Assembly (NCBI GenBank): GCA_002304345.1
Contig: NEUU01000013.1
Span: forward strand, 51,207 to 115,206
From: Verrucomicrobia bacterium Tous-C9LFEB
GTDB lineage: Bacteria; Verrucomicrobiota; Verrucomicrobiia; Methylacidiphilales; UBA1321
DNA length: 64,000 bases
Direction of reading: 5' to 3'
Shown: in pieces, positions 7,353 through 18,330 of the stretch
Position numbering within the stretch: the first letter of the stretch is position 1
Layout of the letters: every line of letters begins with the position of its first letter
Notes under the pieces: generated by a model
Told to the model about the DNA's origin: nothing
The model's input: only the letters and a program-made list of their open reading frames with translations
Databases searched by the model: none
Translations under genes and position numbers: made by a program

Positions 7353-8851
7353 AAAGCGGCGGGCTCCGTCTTGTCGTGGGCCGCAGGCAGGGCCGGAGTG
7401 GTGAAGAGCGTCGCCTCACCCTGCGGACGGCCCAAGCGCAGCAACATCAGTACGAAATGGTAGGCAAAGACAAAGTGCGCGATGGTCAGCAGGATGCCCG
7501 AGAGCGACCGGCCGATGAGATAGGGAATCGTGCTCTTGGTGATCATCTCGAACGAGGTGTTCGGATTATTGAGTCCCAAACCCTGGACGAAACCGCCAAT
7601 GTGCAGCGTGAGCATCATCAGGATGACGCCGTAGAAGCAGGCCCAGAAGTGGAGCTTGATCAACGTCGCGGAGCGCCATTCGCAACCGACCAGTCGCGGC
7701 ACGATGTAGTACATCGAACCGAACATGACCATGGTGAAGAAGGCGTACATGCCCAAGTGCGCATGAGCGATGGTGAGCTGCGTGAAGTGGTACACCTTGC
7801 TGTAGGAGCGGAACGCCATCAGACAGCCTTGGAAGCTCACGAGCGTGTAGCACATCGCGCCAAAAACGATGAAGCGCAAGGTCGGGCTGGTCGCGAGCAG
7901 GTGGAACTTGCCGCGCATCGTCATGTGGTGATTGATCGCCACGACGGTGACCGGGATGAACATCATGAAGCTGGCCACGATACTGGCCGAGATCACCCAC
8001 GTGGGCACCGGACCGCCGATCAAGTGGTGCGCGCCGTTCCAGTTATAGAATAGGGCGAGCGACCAGAAGCCGAGCGCGGACAGGTAATAGCTGTGCACCG
8101 GCTTGCCGATGACCTTCGGAATAAAGTAATACGCGGCGGCGAGCCCCATGGGTGTGAACCAGAGACCGAGCACGTTGTGCGCGAACCACCAGTTCACAAT
8201 CGCCTGAATCGAGCCCTGCACCGGATGCACGATCAGGAGCAACTGCACGGAGCCGTACAGCCACGGGAACCAGAACAGCGCGGCGATCAGATACCACTGC
8301 GAGACGTAAACGTGGCCCGGCGCGCGGAAGCGGAACATGATGACGCCCCAGATGCCGACGAGCGCATAGCCCAAGAACAAAAGCGGTGTGGAGTAGCCGG
8401 GGAATTCGAGCCATTCGATGCTGGTGCTGTCGCCGCCGAGAATGCCGAGCGTGCCGATGACGAGACCGAGATTCCACAGACCGCAAGCGGCGAGCAGCAT
8501 GCGCGGGTGACGCAGGCGGGTGCGGCACAGGCGGGCCATCAACCAGATGGTGACACCGATGCCAACGGTCGAAGCCCAACCGAAGATGACGGTATTGAGA
8601 TGCGCCGGGCGCACGCGGCCAAAGGTCAGCCAGCTCACATCGCCGAGGAACTCGGGGCTGTGGAGCTTGAACGACGAGATCATCGCGAACACGGTGCCGA
8701 CCAGCAACCAGAATAGGGACGTGGTGAAGAAAGCCAGGACCGGCAGTCGCGTGGACTGATCGATCTCCCCGCGCTCGAGGTTTTCCTCGACCGTGGGTTG
8801 ATGTCCCGGCGAGAGCGATTGAAGTAAAGTGGGAGCGGAAGCGTCGCTCAT
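7349..8851 (-). CDS. ccoN: cbb3-type cytochrome c oxidase subunit I (CcoN)
   Basis: The 500-residue catalytic subunit of a C-type heme-copper oxidase, normally of high oxygen affinity. About 12 transmembrane helices are evident. Heme b and CuB/heme b3 ligands are seen as the His of RPAHLN, the His of WWFAHN, the HH of NGAHHL and the HAH of TIAHAHLG. The tyrosine of FYNWNGAHH is six residues before the His pair, where the active-site crosslinked Tyr of cbb3 enzymes sits. The glutamates that mark nitric oxide reductases were not seen. It is embedded between Alternative Complex III genes and ccoO, overlapping the upstream CcoS-like gene by 4 bp. Confidence 0.95.
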   Translation of the reverse strand: MSDASAPTLLQSLSPGHQPTVEENLERGEIDQSTRLPVLAFFTTSLFWLLVGTVFAMISSFKLHSPEFLGDVSWLTFGRVRPAHLNTVIFGWASTVGIGVTIWLMARLCRTRLRHPRMLLAACGLWNLGLVIGTLGILGGDSTSIEWLEFPGYSTPLLFLGYALVGIWGVIMFRFRAPGHVYVSQWYLIAALFWFPWLYGSVQLLLIVHPVQGSIQAIVNWWFAHNVLGLWFTPMGLAAAYYFIPKVIGKPVHSYYLSALGFWSLALFYNWNGAHHLIGGPVPTWVISASIVASFMMFIPVTVVAINHHMTMRGKFHLLATSPTLRFIVFGAMCYTLVSFQGCLMAFRSYSKVYHFTQLTIAHAHLGMYAFFTMVMFGSMYYIVPRLVGCEWRSATLIKLHFWACFYGVILMMLTLHIGGFVQGLGLNNPNTSFEMITKSTIPYLIGRSLSGILLTIAHFVFAYHFVLMLLRLGRPQGEATLFTTPALPAAHDKTEPAAL

Positions 8852-9069
8852 GATTGTTTCTCTTTCGATGCGGTTTTCGGCGTTTTCTTCTGGGAAGGCG
8901 GGAATGAATCGGTCACCGCACCGACCGGCTCATTCGCGTCAAAAATCACCCGGGCACTGGTCTCCATGTGCTTGAACTGTCCCGTGCGCGCGGCCCAGCA
9001 CAGGGCCACGACTGCGGCCGCGCCAAAGGCGGCCATCATCAGGAATATGATTGTGGTGACGAGCAGCAT
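8848..9069 (-). CDS. CcoS-like cbb3 oxidase maturation protein
   Basis: A 73-residue protein with one N-terminal helix (about residues 3-26) followed by WAARTGQFKHMETSARVIFD, which resembles CcoS, the small protein needed for heme and copper insertion into cbb3 oxidases (family pattern W..RSGQF.D...P..R.LFDD). The C-terminus is hydrophilic and Lys-rich. The ATG at 9069 follows the upstream stop by one base; a longer open frame exists but overlaps the neighbouring gene. Its stop overlaps ccoN by 4 bp. The CcoS assignment rests on the short motif and location. Confidence 0.7.
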   Translation of the reverse strand: MLLVTTIIFLMMAAFGAAAVVALCWAARTGQFKHMETSARVIFDANEPVGAVTDSFPPSQKKTPKTASKEKQS

Positions 9070-9070
9070 G

Positions 9071-9583
9071 TTATTTGGGAGTGGTCGGTTGCGCCGCCGG
9101 GGTGGCAGCGGGCGCGGGGGCTGGCGTGGCGGCGGGAGTTCCTTTCGCTGCAGGAGCCGGAGCCGCCGGGGTGGCCGGTTTCGAAGCATCGGCTTTCGGC
9201 GCGGGAGCCGGAGCAGCCGTCGCGCTGGCAGGAACCGGGACAGCGGCGCCGACCGCATAGGCGGCGGGACGGGGCTTCTGCTGTTTCAAGGCGGCGAGTT
9301 CGAGCGCCATGGCGTCCTCGAGCGGAATGCGGACAATCCCCTTCCCCTGATCGGCCCAGCCGGACTTGGTGAGGAGTTCCTTCGCTTCCGTCTCAATTTT
9401 CTGACGCGCCTCGACCCGCTTCTTCGCGCGTTCCAGTTCGTAAGCGTCCGTGCCGCCCATCTGGCGCTTGAGCACGAGCGTCGCCACGCCGCCGAGCAAG
9501 AAGATCAGCAGGCCGAAGACATACCATTTCAGCGTGCCGAAGCGCGGGGGGATATTGGGAGTGATGGAAGTGGGAGCGCTCAT
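9071..9583 (-). CDS. membrane-anchored protein with Ala/Pro-rich tail, unknown
   Basis: A 170-residue protein with one transmembrane helix (about residues 18-39), a charged helical region to about residue 100 (LERAKKRVEARQKIETEAKE) and a tail made almost entirely of Ala, Pro, Lys and Thr. I recognise no domain. The segment around LLTKSGWADQGKGIVRIPLEDAM resembles proteins found next to ACIII or SCO genes in related operons, but I cannot name a family. It begins one base after actF stops and ends one base before the CcoS-like gene starts, so it is part of the operon. Confidence 0.7.
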   Translation of the reverse strand: MSAPTSITPNIPPRFGTLKWYVFGLLIFLLGGVATLVLKRQMGGTDAYELERAKKRVEARQKIETEAKELLTKSGWADQGKGIVRIPLEDAMALELAALKQQKPRPAAYAVGAAVPVPASATAAPAPAPKADASKPATPAAPAPAAKGTPAATPAPAPAATPAAQPTTPK

Positions 9584-9584
9584 A

Positions 9585-10784
9585 TCAGTTCGTCAGCTTG
9601 ATGCAATCGTTCAGACGCGGGTCGCGCGCCGGGAATAATCCGGCCGAGCCGAGGATGCGGATGAAAACGTAAACGAGGATGCCCGCCAGCCCGATGAAGC
9701 TGGTGAAGTCGGTCCAGCGCATGGAAAAACCATCGGGACGGACGACCGGGGCGATGATCCAGAAATGATCGACACCGTGCATGAACAGAATCCAGACCGC
9801 GATCACACTCAGCGAGGCCCAGCTCTTCTTCACCGCCTGCGTGAGCAGATAGAGGAACGGGAAGATGAAGTGACCGGCGACGAGGAAGACACTCAGGTAG
9901 GTCCAGGAACCGTTGTTGCGCTTGATGAAGAACACCGTTTCTTCGGGGATGTTCGCGTACCAGATGAGCATGTACTGGCTGAACGCGATGTAGGCCCAGA
10001 ACACCGTGAAGGCAAAGAGGAGCTTGCCCATGATGTGGGCGTGCTCGCCCGAGAGCGGCTTCAGGTACCCGGCCTTGCGCAGCAGGAAAACAATCAGGAT
10101 GCAGGTCGCCATGCTGCTTTGCGCGGAACCGGCAAAGATGTAGACGCCCCACATGGTCGAGTACCAGTGGTAATCGAGCGCCATGAGCCAATCGAGCGCG
10201 GAGAACGTGATGGCCAATCCGAAACCGATGATGCTGAGCGGCGACCACCAGCGCAAACGCCAGCTATGAACGATGCTCCCGTCGCTGTCCTGCGCGGTCG
10301 AAAGTTTGCGGTAGAAGTAGGCCGCGCCAGTGAAGAAGCCAAAGTAGAAGATCAGGCGCACGATGAAGAACGGCATGTTCAGGTAGCCGTGCTTCTCCTG
10401 CAACAAGACGCTGTGCGCGAGCTCGGAGGGTTGCGTCCACTTCCAGATATCCTCGCGGAAGATAAAGAGCGGGATGAAACCGATGGCCATCACGCCCATC
10501 AGGTTCGCGATGTTTTCAAACTGGCGGCGCACGATGACTGACCAGTTCGCATCCACCGCATGATGGAGGATCGTCCAGAAGAACGCGCCCGCCATGATGG
10601 TGTAGAAATAGAGGAACGCGAACAGGTACGAGTGCAGCGCCTGCACGCGGTCGCAGTAACCGCCCACCGCGGACAGGATCAGGGCGATCACGCCGACGAC
10701 CAGCGAGATCTTGCTGACCAAGTCGAGGTCATGCGTCAAACGCTCGGGCGAAGGCGGGGTGAAAGTGTGGGAATGGTCGCTCAT
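9585..10784 (-). CDS. actF: Alternative Complex III subunit ActF
   Basis: A 399-residue multi-spanning membrane protein with about ten hydrophobic helices, matching ActF, the second, shorter quinol-side membrane subunit of Alternative Complex III. Visible features include the N-terminal HSHTFTPPSPERL, LHHAVDANWSVIVRRQFENI and the central DWLMALDYHWYSTMWGVY stretch, which I recognise as characteristic of this family. ActF is structurally related to NrfD-type subunits. Its start overlaps the stop of actE by 4 bp. It completes the canonical actABCDEF order. Confidence 0.92.
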   Translation of the reverse strand: MSDHSHTFTPPSPERLTHDLDLVSKISLVVGVIALILSAVGGYCDRVQALHSYLFAFLYFYTIMAGAFFWTILHHAVDANWSVIVRRQFENIANLMGVMAIGFIPLFIFREDIWKWTQPSELAHSVLLQEKHGYLNMPFFIVRLIFYFGFFTGAAYFYRKLSTAQDSDGSIVHSWRLRWWSPLSIIGFGLAITFSALDWLMALDYHWYSTMWGVYIFAGSAQSSMATCILIVFLLRKAGYLKPLSGEHAHIMGKLLFAFTVFWAYIAFSQYMLIWYANIPEETVFFIKRNNGSWTYLSVFLVAGHFIFPFLYLLTQAVKKSWASLSVIAVWILFMHGVDHFWIIAPVVRPDGFSMRWTDFTSFIGLAGILVYVFIRILGSAGLFPARDPRLNDCIKLTN

Positions 10785-11404
10785 TTGGCTGCGGGGGTAA
10801 ATTTGGCTCGTAACGTTTCGGGCAATTCCGCCAACACCGTGTTCTGGCTGCGTTGCAAGGCGCGCAGGTAGGCGATGATCTTCCAGCGATCCTCGATGGA
10901 AACGTTCGCGCCGTAGGCGTTCATCGTCGCCTTGCCGTGGGTGATCGTGTTGAAGATTTCCCCGTCCGCCATGTAGCGGATGCGCGGGTCCTGCAAATTC
11001 GCAACCGTGGAGAGTCCGTACTGCTTCACGATGCCGTTGCCGAGAGCGACCGGCCCGTGACAGATCGCGCAGTTGATCGTGTACCGTTCCTGACCGCGAT
11101 GCATGGCGGCTTCGTCCATTTCAATCGGGATGCCGTCCCCCCACTTGTCGCCCATCTTGCCGGTGTTGACGTATTCGTTTTGCGCGGGCATGCCCTTCGC
11201 CACGGTGCCTTCGATCGGCATGCGGGCGGCGGAGCCATTGGCAAAGAATTGGCTGGGGGTCTGGGGCTTGACCTTCGCCTGGTGATCCATGTCGGGGAAG
11301 ATCTCGATCGGACGATTCTCCGTCTTCGAACCACGGAAGCCCGCGATCGCGAGTAGCGCGAACACCAGCAGGGCCAGACTGAGGAAGAAGTAGCGCATGG
11401 GCAT
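10781..11404 (-). CDS. actE: Alternative Complex III subunit ActE, monoheme cytochrome c
   Basis: A 207-residue periplasmic cytochrome c subunit. An N-terminal hydrophobic segment (about residues 4-22, possibly a signal or lipoprotein-type anchor) is followed by a single heme motif CAICH in the context YTINCAICHGPVALGNGIV, and the axial Met is probably in the ATMNAYG region. ActE is thought to move electrons from ActA/ActB towards terminal oxidases. A second in-frame ATG two codons downstream (MRYFFL) could also be the start. It lies 3 bp after actD. Confidence 0.92.
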   Translation of the reverse strand: MPMRYFFLSLALLVFALLAIAGFRGSKTENRPIEIFPDMDHQAKVKPQTPSQFFANGSAARMPIEGTVAKGMPAQNEYVNTGKMGDKWGDGIPIEMDEAAMHRGQERYTINCAICHGPVALGNGIVKQYGLSTVANLQDPRIRYMADGEIFNTITHGKATMNAYGANVSIEDRWKIIAYLRALQRSQNTVLAELPETLRAKFTPAAK

Positions 11405-11407
11405 GGT

Positions 11408-11954
11408 TTAGTCTCTCGGAATTAAAGTGATGTTCGACGCGCCGAGCGACTCCAGCAGCTTCGGCGTGTCGGTCTCGGAATAGCGCGGGTCGGCCACTTC
11501 GATGACGATGAAGAAACCGTCGTCCGTCGCCTTGTCGCAGAACCGTTCCCAGTTGAAAATCGGGTGATGCAGGCGCGGCAGCAAGTTGATCGTGAACATG
11601 CCGAAGACCGTCGCGAAGGCGGTGAACAGCACGGTCAACTCGAACATGATCGGGAAGAACGCGGGCAGGCTGAAGTAGGGTTTGCCCTGCACGATCATCG
11701 GGTAAATGAACACGCTGGGAATCGTCTGCAGCAGCACGGCGGTGGTCAAACCGGTGGCGGCACCGGCCAGCGAGATGGCGGAGACCCACGACTTGCCCAA
11801 GCCCATGGCGGCGTCCATCCCGTGAATCGGATAGGAGGAATAGACGTCCCACCATTTGAAGCCCTGATCGCGCACCTTCTGCGCGGCTTCAAAGACGGCG
11901 GCCGCGCTCGAGAATTCCGCGCCGATGGCGTAGATCTCGACCGACTGGCCCTCG

Positions 11955-11977
<23 letters not shown>
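11408..11977 (-). CDS. actD: Alternative Complex III subunit ActD (DUF3341)
   Basis: A 189-residue membrane protein with two central transmembrane helices (about residues 70-90 and 105-127). The N-terminal soluble part contains [10 protein letters not shown], a hallmark of the DUF3341/ActD family, and the loop [15 protein letters not shown] follows the second helix. The start at 11977 (MSILAKNN) overlaps the end of actC by 23 bp; a longer frame upstream would encode a basic, unrelated extension. ActD connects the membrane arms of the complex without cofactors. Confidence 0.92.
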
Positions 11978-13381
<1,404 letters not shown>

Positions 13382-13382
<1 letters not shown>

Positions 13383-16300
13383 TAGTGCTTCTCTCCGTGT
13401 TCAGAACCGTGAGCCGGGGCCGCGCCGTGTTCGTCATGTCCCCCACCCTCGTGCTCGATGGGCGATGCGGTGCCGACCTTCTCCGCTCCCGGCATGGCCG
13501 GATTCGGATTGCGGACGCGGCCGAGGTAGGACGTGCGCGGCTTGATGCCGAGGTAATCGAGCATCGCGTAGTTGCGGGTGTTGTTCTTGAGTTTGGAAAC
13601 CTTGCTCTCGGGGTTCTTGATGTCGCCGAAGACAATCGCTTCCGCCGGGCAGACCTGCTGGCAGGCGCTCTGGAAGGAATCGGCCTTCACAATGGTGTTG
13701 GGCGTGTCCTTCGCGATGCGGAGCTGGTTGATCTTCGCCTCCTCGATGCGCTGGACGCAGTAGGTGCATTTCTCCATGACACCGCGCATCCGGACGGTGA
13801 CGTTCGGATTCTTCTGCATCTTGATCGTCTCGGCGCTGCCCTTCTTGGCGAGCGGCCCCCAGTACAATTGATCGAGCGGACGCTCGTTGTAACCGAAGAA
13901 ATTGAAGCGGCGGACCTTGTACGGGCAGTTGTTCGCGCAGTACCGCGTGCCGATGCAGCGGTTGTAGGCCATGACGTTGAGTCCATCGTCGCTGTGGACC
14001 GTGGCGTTGACCGGGCAAACCGTTTCGCACGGGGCGTTTTCGCACTGCATGCAGGCCACCGGCTGGACGATCATTTGCGGATCTTCCATCTCGCCGGAGA
14101 AATAGCGGTCGTTGCGAATCCAGTGCATTTCGCGGCCATTGATGACCTGATCCTTGCCGACGATGGGAATGTTGTTCTCGGCCTGGCAGGCGATCATGCA
14201 CGCGTTGCAACCGACGCAGGTGTTCAGGTCGATGACCATGCCCCACTGCATCGCGGCATCGAGCTTCGGTTGATCGGCCTGATAGATGGCCGGGAAACCT
14301 TCCTTGTAGCCGGGCATGTGCGACGACTCGCCAATCTGCTGGACCCAGCCGGGATTCTTCGCGTTGTCCTCGAGCGTGATTTCGCGCGCGAGTCCGCGAC
14401 CTTCCATGCTGTTGTGTTCCTGCGTGATCGCGAGGTTGTAACCGCCCGCCACTTTCTTGACGGAAACGCCAGTGATGAAACCGGTGTTCTCCGATGTGCG
14501 CAAGGTATAGGCATTGAAGCCGCTGCCCTTGCCGACGTGGCCGATGGTGGTGCGGCCGTACCCAACCGCGATGGCGATGGAGTGGTCGGCCTGGCCGGGG
14601 GAAATCAACGCGGGCAACACGAGCGTGCGGCCATTCGCGGTGATCTCGATCATCGGGAAACCATTCTTGCTGCCAAGCTCGGGCTGCACCGAGACGTTGG
14701 TGCCGGGCTTGTCGATCGGCTCAACGCCGGGGAAACCACTCGTGCCGCCGGGCATGTCGAGACCAAGCTTCTTCGCGAGCGCGGGCGAGATGAGCGCCGC
14801 GTTGTCCCACGTGAGCTTCGTCATCGGCTCGGGCAATTCCTGCAACCAGCCGTTGTTGATGTAGCGGCCGTCATCGATGTTCGCCGTGTAGAAGGTGACT
14901 TCGTAGGCGTCCGGCGTGGACGGCTTCGCGAGTTGCGCACCAAAGCCCTTGGCCGAGGTCGTCACCGAGGCGAACGCGCTGTTCGCGAGGAAACCGTCGT
15001 GCACGAATTGACGCCACGCGTTGGCGATGTCGCCCGTGACTTTCGCAATCTGCTTGAAGGTCTCCTGCACGTGCTCGGGAGTTTCCGCCGGGAATGCCGT
15101 GGGCGGAGTGGTCGCCGCCGGAGCGGCCGCGCCTGCTGCGGCGGGAGCCGCGACAGCCGGAACGAGTCCGAGCAAGCGGGTCAAAATCTGCGTCTCGGAA
15201 ATGCCGCCCCAGAGCGGGAGAATCATCGGCTGACGGGAAAGATAGGTGCCGTCGCGACCGCGCGCATCGCCCCACGTTTCGAGGAAGTGCGCCGCCGGAA
15301 TCTGCCACGTGACCGCGGAAGTGATCGCCGAAGTTTCGTCCTCGTGCAAGCTGTGACGAATGACCGTCGAGACTTTCTTCTGCACGTCCGCCCAGTTCAA
15401 TTCCGCCGGAGCGTTGAACGCGGGATTGCCGCCAAGCACGAACAGCGCCGTGACCTTGCCGGCATTGATGTCGGTGACGAGTTGCTGAATCGAGAGCGTT
15501 GCCTCGGTGAGCGCGGGAATGACGAGCACGGTCTGACCGATATTGCCGAGAAGCGAGTTGATCGTGTAGACGAGCGCATGCACGCCGACCGGCTGCTGGC
15601 CCCCCGCCACAACGAGGCTCTTGCCCTTGTTCGCGATCAAATCCTTCGCGAGTTCGGAAATCCATTGATCATCGGCCTTGCCGCCCGCGCTGATCGCGGC
15701 AGCGAGCGTCTGCGCAAACACACCGATGTCGCTCGAGTTCATCCGCAACCGGTGATCCGCCATGCCGCCCGTGAGCGAGAAACGGCTTTCGACGGTGTAG
15801 AGGCGATTCATCTTCGCGCCCTTTTCTTCGAGGCGACGACGACCGGCGGCGAAACCGCGAATCGCTTCGAGTCCGCCGTCTTCGCTGGCGAGGAAATCGC
15901 AGTCCAGAGACAGAATGACATCGGCCTTGTCGTACTTCGCCACGGTCTGGTAACGGCCACCGAGCACGGCCTGCGCCGCGTCGATTTCGTTTTGATTACC
16001 GAGCGGCTCGTACGAAGCCCACCGCAAGGCGGGGAACTTCTTCGCGAGTTCGCCGCGCAAACGCGAGAGCGTCGGCGAGGGATTCGATTCCGTCAGGAAC
16101 GCGAGCCCTTCGCCCTTGTTCGTGGCGAAGGAAGCGGCCATGCGGTCGAGTTCATCCGCGAAGTCTTTCGCGGTGACAACGTCGCCGTTCTTTTTGAATT
16201 CCTTGGCGCGGTCCGGATCGTACAGATCGAGAATCGCTCCCTGCGCAAAAATATCGCTGCCGCCGTTGGAGAGCGGCGCATTCGGATTGCCATCGAGCTT

Positions 16301-16663
16301 GATCGGACGGCCATCGACCACCGTCGCGAGCAGCGGGAACGCGCCCCGGCGGCGCGGCATGGAGGTGGCGTACTGCAGCGTCTTGCCCGGCACGATCCAT
16401 TCAGGGCTCTTCGTGTAGGGCACGAGGAACGCTTCGGGACGGCGGCAACCGGCGAGACCGAGTCCGGCGAGCGCCATGGAGGCGCCCATCAGGCGGAGGA
16501 AATTGCGGCGGGAAAGTCCGTCGGTTTCCATCTCCGCCGCTCCGGCGGGAAATTCGCGATGCAGCCATTCCTTGAATTCCGGCTTGTCGGCCAGTTCATT
16601 CAAGCTGCGCCAGTAACGCTTGCCGTTGGCGGCTTCGGGAGGATGTTGGAATTGGCGTTTCAT
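13382..16663 (-). CDS. actB: Alternative Complex III subunit ActB (molybdopterin-like/iron-sulfur fusion)
   Basis: A 1093-residue fusion of a molybdopterin-oxidoreductase-like domain (about residues 75-760) and an iron-sulfur domain (about 800-1020). A Tat signal is present near residues 51-70 ([10 protein letters not shown] then a hydrophobic stretch), so it is exported folded. The C-terminal domain carries four cysteine clusters: [35 protein letters not shown] and CTYC with ACQQVC, typical of PsrB-like ferredoxins. In studied ActB proteins the large domain lacks Mo cofactor. The start at 16663 overlaps the actA stop by 4 bp; an upstream in-frame ATG would overlap actA more. The last 60 residues are His-rich. 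Confidence 0.95.
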
Positions 16664-17322
16664 CGATGGCAACCGGCACAGTTGGTAGGCGGACGGACAT
16701 TCCACTCGGCCACGAGTTGTTTGCCGACCTCAAGTTGGTTCTTGCCTTCGGAGGCGGCTGTCCAGTTTAAGTCATACACCTTGGCGAGCGGGCGCAGGTT
16801 GTTCTGCGGCGCGCGGTGACATTCCAAACACCAGCCCATGCTGAGCGGCTTGTCCTGCCACACCACTTCCATTTCGTTGATCTGGCCGTGGCAGCTCACG
16901 CAGCTGACACCGCGATTCACGTGCGCGGAGTGGTTGAAGTAAACGTAGTCGGGGACGAGGTGAATCTGCTTCCACTGGATCGGGATGTTCTTCTCCACAC
17001 TCTGGCGCAACACGGCAAGCTTGGGATTATCCCACTGCACGCCGCCCTCTTTGTGACAGTTGTTACAAGTCTGGCTGTTGGGAATGTTGGCGTGCGCGGC
17101 CTGGTCGACAAAGCTGTGACAGTAACGACAGTCCATGCCGAGCTGCCCCACGTGCAACGCGTGGCTGTACGCCACCGGCTGCGTCGGCTGGTAGCCCACG
17201 CGCGTGTATTTGGGAGTGAAATAATACCAGACACCCGCCACGACCAGCAGGCCGATCACCGAGAGGCCGAGACCTATCTTGATCGGTAAAAAGTTCGCTG
17301 ACTTAGGAAAGATATTGGCCAT
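16660..17322 (-). CDS. actA: Alternative Complex III subunit ActA (pentaheme cytochrome c)
   Basis: A 220-residue multiheme cytochrome with one N-terminal membrane anchor (about residues 14-34) and five heme-binding motifs: CRYCH, CNNCH, CVSCH, CLECH and CAGCH. Five hemes and this length match ActA, which extends into the periplasm and collects electrons from ActB. Free histidines in FNHSAHVNRG and YSHALHVG may be axial ligands. It is the first gene of the respiratory operon, with a 380-bp divergent region to rex that contains a Rex operator. Confidence 0.95.
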   Translation of the reverse strand: MANIFPKSANFLPIKIGLGLSVIGLLVVAGVWYYFTPKYTRVGYQPTQPVAYSHALHVGQLGMDCRYCHSFVDQAAHANIPNSQTCNNCHKEGGVQWDNPKLAVLRQSVEKNIPIQWKQIHLVPDYVYFNHSAHVNRGVSCVSCHGQINEMEVVWQDKPLSMGWCLECHRAPQNNLRPLAKVYDLNWTAASEGKNQLEVGKQLVAEWNVRPPTNCAGCHR

Positions 17323-17429
17323 TACAAGTAAATCCGAAAAGGTGCGGGTTCCTCAGAAAGACCGCGCCGGGTTTCATGCCGAACTGTTGCAGCGATAACC
17401 ATATTTCGTGTAAATTCTTTTGAGGAATT

Positions 17430-17459
17430 AGCATACTGTTTCGGCACGACGCAACTGAA
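17430..17459 (-). promoter_or_regulatory. possible promoter of the actA operon
   Basis: On the minus strand TTCAGT, an 18-bp spacer and TATGCT form a weak sigma-70-like promoter whose -35 end is one base from the Rex operator. The distance to the actA start (about 108 bp) is compatible with a 5' leader. Only the -10 element is a fair match; support comes mainly from its position relative to the operator. Confidence 0.35.
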
Positions 17460-17460
17460 T

Positions 17461-17478
17461 TTGTGAATTTTTTCACAA
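17461..17478. promoter_or_regulatory. Rex operator (TTGTGAA-N4-TTCACAA)
   Basis: The 18-bp sequence TTGTGAATTTTTTCACAA is a perfect inverted repeat with 7-bp arms and matches the general Rex-binding consensus TTGTG-N8-CACAA. It lies in the divergent region between actA and the rex gene itself, 139 bp from the actA start and 225 bp from the rex start. Rex releases DNA at high NADH/NAD+, so the expected effect is derepression of the respiratory operon, and possibly autoregulation of rex. A second, degenerate pair of half sites (TTGTGAA and TTCACA with 12-13 bp between them) occurs near 17599-17625. Confidence 0.85.
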
Positions 17479-17702
17479 ACTATTATCCGGCCATTAGCAT
17501 ATCTGATTTTGACGCATTAGAAAAATTCAAATAACTGTTTAACTCTCTCTGATCAAACGGCTTTCCAAAAGTAAATGCGACTCCTCGCTTGCGCCGACTT
17601 TGTGAAAACCTTAGCTTCTTTTCACATGATTCCCGCATTCGCCTTTTTCATTCCCGGCAAGAGGTTGATGCCGCTGACACAAATGAGTCTCATTTGAGTG
17701 CC

Positions 17703-18326
17703 ATGACTTCAAGACTAAAAATTCCCCGCAAAAGCATCTATCGGCTCTCGGTCTATTCGCGGTGCTTGAACCGGCTTCTCGATAATCATGTGGAGACGGT
17801 CTCCTCCGACACGCTGGCGAAAGCCGCGGGAGTGAAGCCCGCGCAGTTGCGCAAGGATCTGACGTACCTCGGAAATTTCGGTCGGCGCGGTCTCGGCTAC
17901 AATGTCGCGGAGCTCTGGCAGCGGATCAATTCCACGATGGGCACCAACCGGCTGCTGCCGGTCGTCCTCGTCGGCGTGGGTAATCTCGGTTCCGCGCTCC
18001 TCTCGTATCAGGGTTTCGCGAAAGAGGGATTCGAAATCATCGCGGCATTCGACGCGGAACCCGAGCGGCGGCGGCATCGGCAATCGGCGATTCCGATCTA
18101 CGACATGAACCGGCTCGGCGCTTTCCTGAAGAGCCACAAGGTGAAGCTGGCGATCATCGCAGTGCCTGCGGAGGCGGCGCAGGAAGTGGTGAATCGCCTC
18201 GTGTCCCATGGCATCCAGGGCATTCTCAACTTCTCCCCGCTGCTGCTGCAGTCACCGACGGACGTGATGGTGAATAACGTCAATCTCGCCATCGAGCTGG
18301 AAAATCTGGCGTATTTTGTGAGGTAG
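17703..18326 (+). CDS. rex: redox-sensing transcriptional repressor Rex
   Basis: A 207-residue NADH-responsive repressor. The N-terminal winged helix (about residues 1-80) contains the family stretch RKDLTYLGNFGRRGLGYNV; the C-terminal Rossmann domain begins with VVLVGVGNLGSALLSY and ends with the domain-swapped helix (NNVNLAIELENLAYFV). The ATG at 17703 starts exactly at the helix-turn-helix region (MTSRLKIPRKSIYRL), and the longer open frame upstream has no similarity. It is transcribed divergently from the ACIII operon and has a Rex operator in the shared upstream region. A large inverted repeat follows it and separates it from a convergent phosphatase gene. Confidence 0.95.
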   Translation: MTSRLKIPRKSIYRLSVYSRCLNRLLDNHVETVSSDTLAKAAGVKPAQLRKDLTYLGNFGRRGLGYNVAELWQRINSTMGTNRLLPVVLVGVGNLGSALLSYQGFAKEGFEIIAAFDAEPERRRHRQSAIPIYDMNRLGAFLKSHKVKLAIIAVPAEAAQEVVNRLVSHGIQGILNFSPLLLQSPTDVMVNNVNLAIELENLAYFVR

Positions 18327-18330
18327 CGAG

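Noticed and set aside
7349..8851. CcoN homolog as a nitric oxide reductase (NorB)
   Set aside because: The active-site tyrosine and the CuB histidines of cbb3 oxidases are present, and ccoO with a cytochrome c subunit follows; NorB-type glutamates were not found.
13385..16819. Plus-strand open frame of more than 1100 codons opposite actB
   Set aside because: Shadow of the GC-rich actB gene; Arg/Glu/His-rich sequence without domain or start signals.
17599..17625. Second Rex operator near the rex start
   Set aside because: Half sites TTGTGAA and TTCACA are separated by about 12 bp instead of 4, so spacing does not fit a Rex dimer.
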